Below are positions 40,025 to 48,485 of a DNA stretch of 54,570 nucleotides, piece by piece. The notes beneath the pieces are model-generated. The model made no database searches, was not told where the DNA came from, and saw only the letters and a program-made list of their open reading frames with translations. The translations under genes were made by a program, and so were the position numbers. Where the stretch lies: positions 1 through 54,570 of the forward strand of contig JAFRPC010000027.1 in assembly GCA_017429325.1 (NCBI GenBank). Reading direction: 5' to 3'. The first letter of the stretch is position 1. Every line of letters begins with the position of its first letter. Origin of the DNA: Oscillospiraceae bacterium. GTDB taxonomy: Bacteria; Bacillota; Clostridia; Oscillospirales; Oscillospiraceae.

Positions 40025-41149
40025 TTATTTCCGATACAGCGCCTCCAGGGCGAAGGCTCTGGCGGTATAGTCCGTAAAGTAGCAGTCCGCGCCCATTTCA
40101 ATGGCCTGCCGGATGATCTCCGGGGCGTTGCAAACGTAGGCGCAGAATTGCTTCCCTGCCGCGTGGACCGCGTCGCAGCTCTCCTGATCAAAATGGCTCC
40201 AGCCGCGGTCGAGCACGTCCACGGCAAGGATGTCCACATAGTCCGCCGCCAGCGCGGCCTCCCAGTCGTCCCGGCTGAACAGCAGGAAGAGCTTCGGCAT
40301 CTCGGGAAAGGCCTCCTCCATCTTTTGCAGATACCAGAGGCTGGAGGACTGGACAATCACGTGGTCCTCCATGCCGTACTTTCGGACAAGCTCAATAAAT
40401 GGCTCGACGGCGGGGCCGCCGGCCTTGAGCTCCGCCACGTAGGTCACGGAAGTCCCGTAGCGCCGGAACACATCCTCCATCCGGAGCAGCCGCTGGGTCC
40501 CGTCGGTGGTCCGCAGCGCGTCCACCTCGGCGGAGCTCAACTCCGCAAAGGGCCGGGTCTCTCCGGTCAGCGCCTCGGGGCTCAGGTCGTGGCAGCAGTA
40601 GAGAACGCCGTCGGCGGAGACCACCAGATCCTGCTCTAAAAAGCGGGAGCCGTAGGCCACGGCCAGGTCATAGGCCGCAAAGGTCTCCGGCCAGGCCTCC
40701 GCGTCGGTGCCCCGGTGGGAAAAGACGTGCCGGGCATAGGGCGAAACGGGCTGCTCCAGCAGCTGCTTCACGTCCGCCAGATAGTAGACCGCATCCGGGT
40801 CCTGCTCTCCCGGCTCTGCCGACGGCTCGGAGCCCTCCTCGGGCCGGGTCCCGGCCTCCGTGCTCGGGGCGGGCTCCGTTTCGGCCTCGGTGCTGACGGG
40901 GGGCTCCGTCTCCGGCGCAGCCGTTGCGGCGGGGCGCGTCTCCGTCGTTCCAGTCGGCGCTTCGGTCTCGCTGCTCTCGGCGGGCAGGCTCCCGTCCGTC
41001 GGCGGCGGAAGGCTCTCCGCCGCGCCGGTGGAGAGGACCGGCAAGGTCCCGCCGCTGGGCTCCGTCGTCTTGCTGTCCCGCGCACAGCCGCTCAGAAACA
41101 GCACCGCCAGGCAGAACACAAGGAAGAATCGGAAGAGAACGTGTTTCAT
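40025..41149 (-). CDS. Glycerophosphodiester phosphodiesterase-family lipoprotein
   Basis: 374 aa from ATG 41149. The lipobox LAVLFLSGC marks it as a membrane-anchored lipoprotein, followed by a Thr/Glu/Pro-rich linker (about 25-120). The GDPD domain begins VFSHRGTDAEAWPETFAAYD with catalytic HRG and E, then FLEQDLVVSADGVLYCCHD with E-x-D and H-D. It ends with MGADCYFTDYT, typical of the family. It should hydrolyse glycerophosphodiesters or teichoic-acid-like substrates outside the cell. GTG 41164 is a weaker alternative start. Confidence 0.9.
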   Translation of the reverse strand: MKHVLFRFFLVFCLAVLFLSGCARDSKTTEPSGGTLPVLSTGAAESLPPPTDGSLPAESSETEAPTGTTETRPAATAAPETEPPVSTEAETEPAPSTEAGTRPEEGSEPSAEPGEQDPDAVYYLADVKQLLEQPVSPYARHVFSHRGTDAEAWPETFAAYDLAVAYGSRFLEQDLVVSADGVLYCCHDLSPEALTGETRPFAELSSAEVDALRTTDGTQRLLRMEDVFRRYGTSVTYVAELKAGGPAVEPFIELVRKYGMEDHVIVQSSSLWYLQKMEEAFPEMPKLFLLFSRDDWEAALAADYVDILAVDVLDRGWSHFDQESCDAVHAAGKQFCAYVCNAPEIIRQAIEMGADCYFTDYTARAFALEALYRK

Positions 41150-41259
41150 AGAGACCGCCTGCACTTTCCCATGATGTTTTTCTTTGATTATACCAGCTTT
41201 TCAAATATTTTTCAAGCCTTCCGATTGCTCACAGGGGGATTCTGCTTCTGCTCAAGGGC

Positions 41260-41288
41260 TTGTCTTTTTCAAAGAATTCTGCTATGAT
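41260..41288 (+). promoter_or_regulatory. Promoter of the PflX-like gene
   Basis: TTGTCT (41260-41265), 17-bp spacer, TATGAT (41283-41288), about 50 nt before ATG 41339. Confidence 0.6.
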
Positions 41289-41338
41289 AAGGAAAAACCC
41301 GCGGGGTCCTCCCGCGGCTCGTCTTTCGGAGGCCCTCC

Positions 41339-42286
41339 ATGGTTCCTGACGCTCGTTCCAACGAAAGCTTTGCCCTGTCTAATGAAAGCTTTGCCCTGTC
41401 CTATCAAAACTGCCAGCTCTGTCCCCGGCGCTGCGGCGTGGACCGGACCGCCGGGGCGCTTGGCTTCTGCGGGATGCCCGCCCATCCCGTGGCCGCCCGG
41501 GCGGCGGCCCACTACTGGGAGGAGCCGGTGATCTCGGGGGAGTACGGCTCGGGGGCGGTCTTCTTCTCCGGCTGCACCCTGCGCTGCCGCTTCTGCCAGA
41601 ACTACGAGATCTCCACGGAAAAGCACGGTTATCCCCTCAGCAGCGCCCGACTCCGGGAGATCTTCGAGGGGCTGATCGCCGCGGGCTGCCACAACCTCAA
41701 CCTGGTGACGGCCACCCACTTCCTGCCGGATATTCTTCCGGTCTTAGAGCCGAAGCTGCCGGTCCCCGTGGTCTTCAACTGCGGCGGCTATGAGCGGGTG
41801 GAGACCCTGCGGGCTCTGGAGGGCAAGGTGGACGTATGGCTGCCGGACCTGAAGTATTCCGACGACCGCCTGGCCCGGCAGCTCTCCGCCGCCCCGGACT
41901 ACATGGAGACCGCCAAGGCCGCCATTTTGGAGATGTACCGGCAGACCGGCCCCTGCGTGGTGGAAAAGGGCCTGCTGAAGCGGGGTGTGCTGATCCGCCA
42001 CCTCATCCTTCCGGGGCAGATCGACAATTCCGTGGGGGTGCTGGAGTGGATCGCCGACGCCTTCCCGAAGGGGGCGGTGCTGGTGTCCCTCATGAGCCAG
42101 TACGTGCCCATGGGCCCCGCCGCCCAGGTCCCGCCCTTCGACCGGCGCATCACCCGGGAGGAATACGACACCGTGCTCTCCTGGCTGTATTTCTTCGGCC
42201 TGGAGGCGGGCTTCCTCCAGGGCCCCGAGGCCGCCAGCCTCGAATACGTCCCGGAATTCAACGGCACGGGCATCCTCCCGCCGTAG
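41339..42286 (+). CDS. PflX-like radical SAM protein (truncated/altered C-terminus)
   Basis: 315 aa; GGAGG lies 6 nt before the ATG. The N-terminal NCQLCPRRCGVDR and GFCGMPAHP plus the cluster motif FSGCTLRCRFCQNYEIS (about 75-91) match the PflX/pyruvate-formate-lyase-activase-like group (COG1313 type), which reduces SAM to a 5'-deoxyadenosyl radical; the target is unknown. The gene ends GTGILPP with its TAG in a repeat head, whereas a second copy of the gene end at 42450-42513 reads GTGILPDL-TAA. An inserted array has replaced the last codons. The N-terminus has a small 21-bp duplication (NESFALS twice). Confidence 0.88.
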   Translation: MVPDARSNESFALSNESFALSYQNCQLCPRRCGVDRTAGALGFCGMPAHPVAARAAAHYWEEPVISGEYGSGAVFFSGCTLRCRFCQNYEISTEKHGYPLSSARLREIFEGLIAAGCHNLNLVTATHFLPDILPVLEPKLPVPVVFNCGGYERVETLRALEGKVDVWLPDLKYSDDRLARQLSAAPDYMETAKAAILEMYRQTGPCVVEKGLLKRGVLIRHLILPGQIDNSVGVLEWIADAFPKGAVLVSLMSQYVPMGPAAQVPPFDRRITREEYDTVLSWLYFFGLEAGFLQGPEAASLEYVPEFNGTGILPP

Positions 42287-42495
42287 GGGCGCTCATTGAG
42301 CGCCCGCCGTTCCCTGCCGTAGGGGCGGTCATTGGCCGCCCGCCGTTCCCCGCCCGGATGAGGCAACAGGCAACGGGCAACAGGCAACAGGCCCGCCCGT
42401 AGGGACGGCTCTCAGCCGTCCGCTGTTCCCCGCCGTAGGGGCGGTCATTGGCCGCCAGCCTCGAATACGTCCCGGAATTCAACGGCACGGGCATC
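42229..42495 (+). repeat. Repeat array flanked by 46-bp direct repeats of the host gene end
   Basis: 42229-42274 and 42450-42495 are identical over 46 bp (offset 221). Between them lie head-hairpin units at 42283, 42319, 42399 and 42435 and a heptamer block GGCAACA/GGCAACG (about 42361-42390). Without the insert the radical-SAM stop TAA would directly abut the GGAGG ribosome site of the next gene, as in an operon. The structure looks like insertion with target duplication, or tandem duplication followed by expansion. Confidence 0.85.
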
Positions 42496-42520
42496 TTACC
42501 CGACCTATAAGGAGGCTTCT

Positions 42521-43390
42521 ATGCTTTATAATACCATCCTCTCCCGGACGCCCATCTCCGGCGGGTGGTCCGCGGACCGGAAATACCGGGCTGAGGCCAC
42601 CGACGGCTCGGTCTGGTTCCTGCGCATCGGCGCGCCGTCCCGGGAGGCCCGGCTGCGGGAGGTCTTCGGCTTCCAGCAACAGGCTGCGGACCTGGGCCTG
42701 CCCATCGCCCGCCCCCTGGAATGCGGCACCTGCGCCGAGGGCTTCTACACCTTAGAGACCTGGATCGACGGGATCGACGCCCGGGACGCCCTCCCCGCCC
42801 GGACCGAGGCCCAGCACTATACGGACGGCCTCCTGGCGGGGCGGGTCCTGCGCCGCCTTCATACCATCCCCGCCCCGGCGGAGCTGCCGGACTGGGAGAC
42901 CCGCTTCAATCAGAATATCGAGCGCCGGGTGGCGGAATACCTGGCCTGCCCGCTGAAATACGAGCGCGACGATCCCCTTCTGTCCGGGATCTCCGGGAAC
43001 CGGGAGCTGCTGAAGGACCGGCCCCAGAGCTTCCAGCACCACGATTACCACGTGGGAAACTTCATGTACGAGCACGGAGCCCTGCGCATCATCGACTTTG
43101 ACCGCTTCGCCTTCGGGGACCCCTGGCAGGAATTTCAGAAGCTTCCCTGGTGCGTCCAGGCCTCTCCCGCCCTGGCCCGGGGCATGGTGGACGGCTATTT
43201 CGACGGCCCGCCCCCGGAGGAATTCTGGCGGCTGCTGGCCCTCTATCTCTGCTGCCTGCTTCTGGGCAACCTGCCCTGGGCCATCCCCTACGGCGAAGAG
43301 GAGGTCCAGGTCATGCGCCGCCAGGCCGAACAGGTCCTGTCCTGGTACGGCGACGGCATCGTGCCAGCGTGGTATCGTCCCCGCCCGTAG
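42521..43390 (+). CDS. Aminoglycoside phosphotransferase (APH)-family kinase
   Basis: 289 aa, perfect AAGGAGG 7 nt before the ATG. A kinase fold with an N-lobe (KYRAEATDGSVWFLRIG), catalytic loop FQHHDYHVGNFMYEHG (H-x-D-x-x-x-x-N, about 167-182) and metal motif LRIIDFDRFAFGDP. Clostridial members more often phosphorylate small metabolites or sugars than antibiotics, so resistance should not be assumed. The stop codon TAG lies inside the head of a repeat unit (CCCGTAGGGA). Probably once an operon with the PflX-like gene. Confidence 0.85.
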   Translation: MLYNTILSRTPISGGWSADRKYRAEATDGSVWFLRIGAPSREARLREVFGFQQQAADLGLPIARPLECGTCAEGFYTLETWIDGIDARDALPARTEAQHYTDGLLAGRVLRRLHTIPAPAELPDWETRFNQNIERRVAEYLACPLKYERDDPLLSGISGNRELLKDRPQSFQHHDYHVGNFMYEHGALRIIDFDRFAFGDPWQEFQKLPWCVQASPALARGMVDGYFDGPPPEEFWRLLALYLCCLLLGNLPWAIPYGEEEVQVMRRQAEQVLSWYGDGIVPAWYRPRP

Positions 43391-43835
43391 GGACGCTCAT
43401 TGAGCGCCTGTCGTACCACGCCCGAATGAGGCAACAGGCAACAGGCAACAGGCAACAGGCCCGCCCGTAGGGACGGCTCTCAGCCGTCCGCGGTTCCCCG
43501 CCCGGTCGAGTGACCAGTGACCAGTCACCAGTCACCAGGGGACGGGGGAGGCGGATTCTTCGCTCTAAGGCAACAGGCAACGGGCAACAGGCCCGCCCGT
43601 AGGGACGGCTCTCAGCCGTCCGCGGTTCCCCGCCGTAGGGGCCGGTCCCTGGACGGCCCGCCGTACCCGCCGTAGGGGCGCTCATTGAGCGCCCGCCGTA
43701 CCCCGCCCGGAAACAGTTGAAAGTTGAAAGTTGAAAATTAAAAGTTTCGGAGTTTTTCAATTTGCAAATTGAAAAACACATTCATTCTCAATTCTTACTT
43801 CTCAATTCTCAATTCCACCGGGGGACGGGGGACGC
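43387..43835. repeat. Mixed array of head-hairpins and heptamer repeats
   Basis: Starts at the APH stop codon. Contains head units (about 43387, 43469, 43600, 43636, 43672), heptamer blocks GGCAACA (about 43431-43460 and 43568-43592), GTGACCA/GTCACCA (about 43511-43538) and GTTGAAA (about 43714-43742). It also holds a perfect 26-bp AT palindrome at 43752-43777 (halves GTTTTTCAATTTG and CAAATTGAAAAAC) followed by inverted heptamers CTCAATT. No gene except the possible remnant listed next. Confidence 0.85.
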
Positions 43836-43985
43836 GGATTGCCGCGCCTGTGGATGAAATCGCTTTTCCCGCATAGCGCAAATCTCCGCAGCCGTATATG
43901 GTTCAGTCCTGGCGAAATCTCTATCAAGATCAATCATTTTTCTTTCCTGATCGCTCAATGATTGTTCCTTCCCTTCGCCTTCCCG
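43809..43985 (-). pseudogene. Possible small gene remnant
   Basis: An open minus-strand frame reads SLSDQERKMIDLDRDFART then EPYTAAEICAMREKRFHP, which has protein-like composition, and stops in a heptamer repeat at 43809. No good start or ribosome site; the last dozen codons derive from repeat DNA. It may be the tail of a degraded antitoxin-like gene; that is speculation. Confidence 0.3.
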
Positions 43986-44084
43986 TCTTATTGTTTCAAT
44001 TACCGCATTTGATGTAAATCAAACAACCATTCCCCGAATCTCAACTCCCAATCCCTGGCACCTAATACCTAACACCCAGCACCT

Positions 44085-44129
44085 GCAAGAAAAATCGAAC
44101 CTGTCACCGACAGGTTCGATTTTTCTTGC
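44085..44129. terminator. Strong bidirectional terminator after mscL
   Basis: Perfect 21-bp arms (44085-44105 and 44109-44129) around a 3-nt loop, with A5/T5 tracts within the stem. It begins within a few bases of the mscL stop codon. The heptamer series ACCTAAT, ACCTAAC, ACCCAGC precedes it on the other side. Confidence 0.8.
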
Positions 44130-44130
44130 G

Positions 44131-44619
44131 CTATTTCTTCTCGGCCAGCAGGTCGCGGATCTCAATGAGAAGCTTTTCCTCTGCTGTGGGCTCGGGGGGT
44201 GCTTCTTCCTTCTTCTCTTCTTCCCCCTTGGCCTTTCTGGCCTCGGCGGCCTTGCGGAGCTTGTTGACGCCCTTGACCATCAGGAAGACCACCAGCATCA
44301 AAATCAGGAAGCTGATGATCGCGGAGATAAAGGAGCCGTAGTTCAGGAAGTTCTTGGCCTGCTCCGTCACGACCGTTCCGTCTTCCTGGGTGACTTCGAT
44401 GGTCTTGTTGAAGATGGAGGGAAGCTCGACCTTCCACTCTTCAAAGTTGACGCCGCCGGTGAAGATGGAGATGATGGGCATGACGATGTTGTTGGTGAAG
44501 GAGGCGACCAGGTCCTTGAACACGCCGCCGATGATGATGCCGACGGCCATATCGAACATATTGCCGGAAATCGCAAACTCCTTAAACTCCTTGATGAAGC
44601 CCTTCTTTTCTTCTGCCAT
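44131..44619 (-). CDS. mscL: Large-conductance mechanosensitive channel
   Basis: 162 aa pentameric safety valve against hypo-osmotic shock. FIKEFKEFAISGNMFDMAVG is the N-terminal helix and TM1 start, IIIGGVFKDLVASFTNNIVM the pore-lining TM1, and NYGSFISAIISFLILMLVVF TM2. The periplasmic loop is longer than in E. coli (NKTIEVTQEDGT) and the tail is a charged cytoplasmic helix (EEKLLIEIRDLLAEKK). GAGGAAAAAGAA precedes the start. Confidence 0.97.
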   Translation of the reverse strand: MAEEKKGFIKEFKEFAISGNMFDMAVGIIIGGVFKDLVASFTNNIVMPIISIFTGGVNFEEWKVELPSIFNKTIEVTQEDGTVVTEQAKNFLNYGSFISAIISFLILMLVVFLMVKGVNKLRKAAEARKAKGEEEKKEEAPPEPTAEEKLLIEIRDLLAEKK

Positions 44620-44680
44620 TTCTTTTTCCTCCTTTCTCGTAAAATCAAATAGCGATCACCTCCCGACGGGAGGTGCACCG

Positions 44681-45970
44681 TTATTTCTTGGTAATGACCT
44701 CCAGCCCGCCCAGGTACTTCCTGAGCACCTCGGGGACGACGACGGAGCCGTCGGAGCGCTGGTTCTGCTCCACCATGGCGGGGAAGATGCGGGAGGTGGC
44801 CAGGCCGGAGCCGTTGAGGGTATGGACGAACTCGATCTTGCCCGTGGCCTCCCGGCGGAAGCGGATATTGCCCCGGCGGGCCTGATAATCCCGGGCGTTG
44901 GACACAGAGCTGACCTCCTTGTAGCCGTTCATGGAGGGGATCTGGATCTCGATGTCGTAGGTCCGGGCCATGGAGGCGGAGCAGTCTCCCGCCGCCAGCT
45001 TCACGGTGCGGAAGTGGAAGCCCAGGGCCTTGACCAGGTTCTCGGCCTTCTTCACCAGCTCCTCAAAGGCCTCGTCGGACTTCTCGGGCAGGGTGTACTG
45101 GAACATTTCGATCTTGTTGAACTGGTGGCCGCGCACCATGCCCCGCTCGTCGGCCCGGTGAGAGCCGGCCTCCCGGCGGAAGCAGGGAGTGTAGGCGAAC
45201 AGCTTATGGGGCAGATCAGCTTCGTTCAGGATCTCCCCCCGGTGGAAGGAGGCCAGGGCTGTCTCCGCCGTAGGGAGCATGAAATGCATCCGCTCGTCGG
45301 TGGGATTGGCGATCTTATAGACCTCGTCGGCGAACTTGGGGAACTGGCCCGCAGTCTCGCCGCACTGGTACTCTAACATGTGGGGCAGGATGACCATCTC
45401 ATAGCCGTCCGCCAGGTGGCAGTCCATAAAGTAGTTCAGCAGAGCCCATTCCAGCCTTGCGCCCAGGCCCGTGTAGATCCAGAAGCCGGTGCCCGCCAGT
45501 TTGGTGCCGCGCTCATAGTCGATGAGGCCCAGGTCCGTGCAGAGGTCCACGTGGTGCTTGGGCTCGAAGTCGAACTGGTGGGGCTCGCCGTAGTAGCGCA
45601 GGGGCTCGTTGTTCTCCTTGCCGCCGGGCTTCAGGTCCGGGTCCGGGAGGTTGGGAAGGCTCAGCATCCAGGTCCGGTACTCGGCCTCCACCTCGGTGAG
45701 GCGCTTGTCGTTGGCGGCGATGTCGTTCTTGAGCTCCGCCATCTGCTTGAAGATGGGGGCCACGTCCTGGCCCTGCTTTTTCAGCACGGGGATCTGCTTG
45801 GAGACCTTGTTCTGCTCAGCCTTTTTGGCCTCGGTGGAGGCGATGAGCTCCCGGCGCTCCTTGTCCAGCTCCAGAATGCGGTCCACGGCGGCGTCGCAGT
45901 CCACTTCCTTGGCCCGCAGCAGCCGCTTGACCTCCTCGGGATTTTCCTTGATTCTTCTGATATCAAGCAT
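44681..45970 (-). CDS. serS: Seryl-tRNA synthetase
   Basis: 429 aa class II synthetase charging tRNA-Ser. The N-terminal long coiled-coil arm (about 25-105; DKERRELIASTEAKKAEQNK) grips the tRNA. Motif 2 FRREAGSHRADERGMVRGHQ and motif 3 LNGSGLATSRIFPAMVEQNQ are intact. ATG 45970 is chosen over TTG 45976 because GAGG lies 8 nt before it. No T-box leader is visible; the upstream gap is short and holds one hairpin repeat. Confidence 0.97.
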   Translation of the reverse strand: MLDIRRIKENPEEVKRLLRAKEVDCDAAVDRILELDKERRELIASTEAKKAEQNKVSKQIPVLKKQGQDVAPIFKQMAELKNDIAANDKRLTEVEAEYRTWMLSLPNLPDPDLKPGGKENNEPLRYYGEPHQFDFEPKHHVDLCTDLGLIDYERGTKLAGTGFWIYTGLGARLEWALLNYFMDCHLADGYEMVILPHMLEYQCGETAGQFPKFADEVYKIANPTDERMHFMLPTAETALASFHRGEILNEADLPHKLFAYTPCFRREAGSHRADERGMVRGHQFNKIEMFQYTLPEKSDEAFEELVKKAENLVKALGFHFRTVKLAAGDCSASMARTYDIEIQIPSMNGYKEVSSVSNARDYQARRGNIRFRREATGKIEFVHTLNGSGLATSRIFPAMVEQNQRSDGSVVVPEVLRKYLGGLEVITKK

Positions 45971-45993
45971 AATCAATACCTCTTATTCCTTGT

Positions 45994-46019
45994 TGTAGCG
46001 GCGCACAGTGTGCGCCACG
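45994..46019 (+). repeat. Single head-hairpin unit between serS and its neighbour
   Basis: GTAGCG followed by GGCGCACA/TGTGCGCC with a 1-nt centre. It ends 2-3 bp from the stop codon of the coiled-coil gene. The same stem word recurs near 49.42 and 49.55 kb. Confidence 0.8.
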
Positions 46020-46021
46020 AA

Positions 46022-46639
46022 TTAAGCAATCTTCAATTCTTCGTAAATGTCCGCCTCGGTGGGCGACAGCAGCTCCTTCAGGGGCTCAATCTGGTCCAGC
46101 AGCTCCTGTAAGCGCTCCAGGTCCCCTTCCTCGTCGGCGGCCAGGGCCGATTGGAGCAGCTCGCTGACGGTGATCGCATCCTCGACACGCTTTTCCTGGT
46201 CCTGAAGCTGCTGCTGGATCTCCTGCTTTTCCTGTTCCAGCCGCTGCTGTTCTCCAGTGAGCCGTTCGATCTCGGCCTGCTGCTCCCCGGCCTGCTGTCC
46301 GGCCTCGGCGGCGGCTTGCTCCAGTTCCTGGATCTGGGCCGTCAGGGCTTCGTTGGCCTCCGCCAGCTTCTGGTTCTCCTCCTGGAGGGCGTTGATGCTG
46401 CCGGTCAGGGTCGCGGAGGTCTTCTGGCTGCTGTCCTTCAGCTCCTGGTTCATGGTCTTGAGCTTCTGGGTCTCCACCACCATCATCACCGCCACCAGCA
46501 GGAAGGCCACGGCAAAGAGGATGGCGAGATACATCACCAGGGCGGAGCGCCGCTTGGGCGACAGGACCTGCGAGGGGTCCGCGGGAGGGGGCGTATGGTC
46601 CGGCTCGGAGCGCATGACCTTCTTTTCGTCGTCAGTCAT
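46022..46639 (-). CDS. Membrane-anchored coiled-coil protein
   Basis: 205 aa. A short cytoplasmic N-terminus (MTDDEKKVMRSEPDHTPPPA) precedes one helix (ALVMYLAILFAVAFLLVAVM, about 33-52) and a long Q/E-rich coiled coil (about 60-165; QQAEIERLTGEQQRLEQEKQ). Start overlaps parB by 8 nt. Its position after parAB suggests a role at the division site or in envelope tethering, but this is context only. The family is not recognised. Confidence 0.75.
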   Translation of the reverse strand: MTDDEKKVMRSEPDHTPPPADPSQVLSPKRRSALVMYLAILFAVAFLLVAVMMVVETQKLKTMNQELKDSSQKTSATLTGSINALQEENQKLAEANEALTAQIQELEQAAAEAGQQAGEQQAEIERLTGEQQRLEQEKQEIQQQLQDQEKRVEDAITVSELLQSALAADEEGDLERLQELLDQIEPLKELLSPTEADIYEELKIA

Positions 46640-47516
46640 CTATCATATCCTCCTTTGCGGGCAGATGCTGCAAGGCCCAGAGCAGCCGGTTCAGGTCGTC
46701 GGACCCGTAGAATTCCAGCTCGAAGCGCCCTTTGCGCTTGCCGTTGACGATGCGGACCTTCCGACCCAGGCGGCGGCTCAGGGAGCGCTCGCATTCGGCC
46801 ACGTAGTCCACCTCCAAAGGCGCGGGCTTCGGCGTCTCGGTCTCCCGGTCCAGGGTCTTGCACAGGGTCTCCGCCTGCCGCACCGAGAGCTGAAGGGCGA
46901 GGATGCGCCGAGCGGCCTGCATCCGGAGCTTTTCGCTTTTCAGGCCCAGCAGGGCCCGGGCGTGGCCCGGAGAGAGGCTCCCGTTCCGCACCAGCTCCGC
47001 CAGCTCGTCGGAGAGGCTCAGCAGCCGCAGGGCGTTTGCCACGGCGGGCCGGGACTTTCCCACCCGCTGTGCGGTCTCGGCCTGGGTCAGGCCGTAGTCC
47101 TCCATGAGGGTCCGGAAGCCTGCCGCCTCCTCCATGGGGTTCAGATCCTCCCGCTGCAAGTTCTCCACCAGGGCCAGCTCCATGACCTTGCGGTCGTCGG
47201 CCTCCACCACCAGGACCGGGACCTCTGAGAGACCCGCCTTGCGGGCGGCCCGCCAGCGGCGCTCCCCCGCGATAATCTGGTAGTAGCCCGTGCCGGTCTC
47301 CCGGACCGTCAGCGGCTGGATCATGCCGTGCTCCGCAATGGAGTCCGCCAGACCCTGCAGGGCCTCCTCATCAAACTCCCGGCGGGGCTGCAGGGGATTC
47401 GGCTCCACCTTATGCAGCGGCACCGAGAGGACGCCGCCCCGCTGCTGGGTGAAGTCTAAATTCGGGTCGTCCAGCAGAGCCCCAAGGCCCCGCCCCAGCC
47501 CGGACTGACGTTTCAT
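46632..47516 (-). CDS. parB: Chromosome-partitioning ParB-family CTPase
   Basis: 294 aa. VPLHKVEPNPLQPRREFDEE opens the ParB domain; IIAGERRWRAARKAGLSEVP is the CTP-binding box (G-E-R-R-x-R-A); KSRPAVANALRLLSLSDEL is the HTH that reads parS. The C-terminal dimer domain includes RLGRKVRIVNGKRKGRFELE. It acts as a CTP-gated clamp loaded at the two parS sites found here. In an operon with parA, but the gap between them contains a 100-bp palindromic heptamer element. Confidence 0.96.
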   Translation of the reverse strand: MKRQSGLGRGLGALLDDPNLDFTQQRGGVLSVPLHKVEPNPLQPRREFDEEALQGLADSIAEHGMIQPLTVRETGTGYYQIIAGERRWRAARKAGLSEVPVLVVEADDRKVMELALVENLQREDLNPMEEAAGFRTLMEDYGLTQAETAQRVGKSRPAVANALRLLSLSDELAELVRNGSLSPGHARALLGLKSEKLRMQAARRILALQLSVRQAETLCKTLDRETETPKPAPLEVDYVAECERSLSRRLGRKVRIVNGKRKGRFELEFYGSDDLNRLLWALQHLPAKEDMIDD

Positions 47517-47543
47517 ACTATTCCTCCCTTATTGGATTCGTTG

Positions 47544-47645
47544 AGTTGAAAGTTAAAAGTTGAAAATTGAAAGTTTTCGGAGTTTTTCAAATTGCAATTT
47601 GAAAAACACATTCATTTTCAACTTTCAACTTTCAATTTTCAACTG
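47544..47645. repeat. Heptamer-armed palindrome inside the parAB operon (copy 2)
   Basis: GTTGAAA-type heptamers (about 47544-47575), a perfect 26-bp palindrome at 47582-47607 (halves GTTTTTCAAATTG and CAATTTGAAAAAC), then CAACTTT-type heptamers in the opposite sense. The parA stop codon TGA (47641-47639) is part of the last heptamer. Sister copies lie at about 43714-43815 and 52899-52981. Confidence 0.85.
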
Positions 47646-48391
47646 CGCGATATGATCTCTTCGGCAACCTGTATATAGGCCTTCGCGCCTTTGCCGTTTT
47701 TGTCGTAGGCGGTGATGGGCATCCCGTGGCTGGGGGCCTCGGCCAGGCGGACGTTCCGGGGGATGGCCGTGCCGTAGACCCGCCCGGGGAAGAAGCGGCG
47801 CACCTCCTGGGCTACCTGGCTGGAGAAGTTGGTCCGCCCGTCGAACATGGTCAGCAGGACCCCGAAGACCGTCAGCTCCGGGTTCAGCCGCCGCTTCACC
47901 GCCCGCATGGTGGACATGAGATCCGAAAGGCCCTCCAGGGCGTAGTACTCACACTGGACTGGGATCAGGATCTGCTGGGCCGCGCAGAGGCCGTTGAGGG
48001 TCAGCAGCTCCAGAGAGGGCGGGCAGTCGATGAAGACATAGTCATAGTACCCGGCGACGGGCTCCAGGGCCTGCCTCAGCACATACTCCCGCTGCCCCAT
48101 CCCGGCCAGTTCCACCCCAGCGCCCGCCAGAGCGGAGGAGGAGGGCAGCAGGTCTCCCCAGGCCGTGTGTACAATGGCCTGGTCCACCGCAACGCCGTTG
48201 ATGATCACGTCGTAGGAGGTGAATTTGCAGCGGCGGCTGACGCCGAGACCGGAGGTGGCGTTGGCCTGGGGGTCGAAGTCCACCAGGAGGACGCGAGCGC
48301 CCTTTTCCCGCAGCGCGGCGGTCAGATTGACGGCTGTAGTGGTCTTCCCCACGCCGCCCTTCTGATTTACAATGGCAACCAGCCTGCCCAT
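47639..48391 (-). CDS. parA: Chromosome-partitioning ParA/Soj ATPase
   Basis: 250 aa. MGRLVAIVNQKGGVGKTTTA carries the deviant Walker A (KGGVGKTT); VLLVDFDPQANATSGLG and YDYVFIDCPPSLELLTLNG are Walker A' and B regions. ATG 48391 has GGGAGGGGAAGTC upstream; an in-frame ATG at 48409 is less likely. Works with ParB in origin segregation and control of DnaA. Confidence 0.96.
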   Translation of the reverse strand: MGRLVAIVNQKGGVGKTTTAVNLTAALREKGARVLLVDFDPQANATSGLGVSRRCKFTSYDVIINGVAVDQAIVHTAWGDLLPSSSALAGAGVELAGMGQREYVLRQALEPVAGYYDYVFIDCPPSLELLTLNGLCAAQQILIPVQCEYYALEGLSDLMSTMRAVKRRLNPELTVFGVLLTMFDGRTNFSSQVAQEVRRFFPGRVYGTAIPRNVRLAEAPSHGMPITAYDKNGKGAKAYIQVAEEIISRS

Positions 48392-48420
48392 GACTTCCCC
48401 TCCCGTCATTCTTTCGTATT

Positions 48421-48448
48421 ATTATACCACGATTCAGGCAAAATGCAA
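48421..48448 (-). promoter_or_regulatory. parA promoter
   Basis: Minus-strand TTGCAT (48448-48443), 16 bp, TATAAT (48426-48421), 30 nt before the start. The parS site at 48470 lies just upstream of the -35 box, so ParB could influence it. Confidence 0.65.
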
Positions 48449-48469
48449 GAAAAAAAGCAGAGCTTTTGT

Positions 48470-48485
48470 TGTTTCACGTGAAACA
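48470..48485. promoter_or_regulatory. parS: Second parS site
   Basis: TGTTTCACGTGAAACA, perfect consensus, between parA and lexA about 2.9 kb left of oriC. Confidence 0.95.

Noticed and set aside
44085-44129. tRNA gene (contains GGTTCGAT, like a T-loop)
   Set aside because: The sequence is a perfect 21-bp hairpin with a 3-nt loop and no cloverleaf; it is a terminator. I saw no tRNA or rRNA gene in the window.
45971-46021. T-box riboswitch upstream of serS
   Set aside because: The gap is only about 50 bp and contains one repeat hairpin; too short for a T-box leader.
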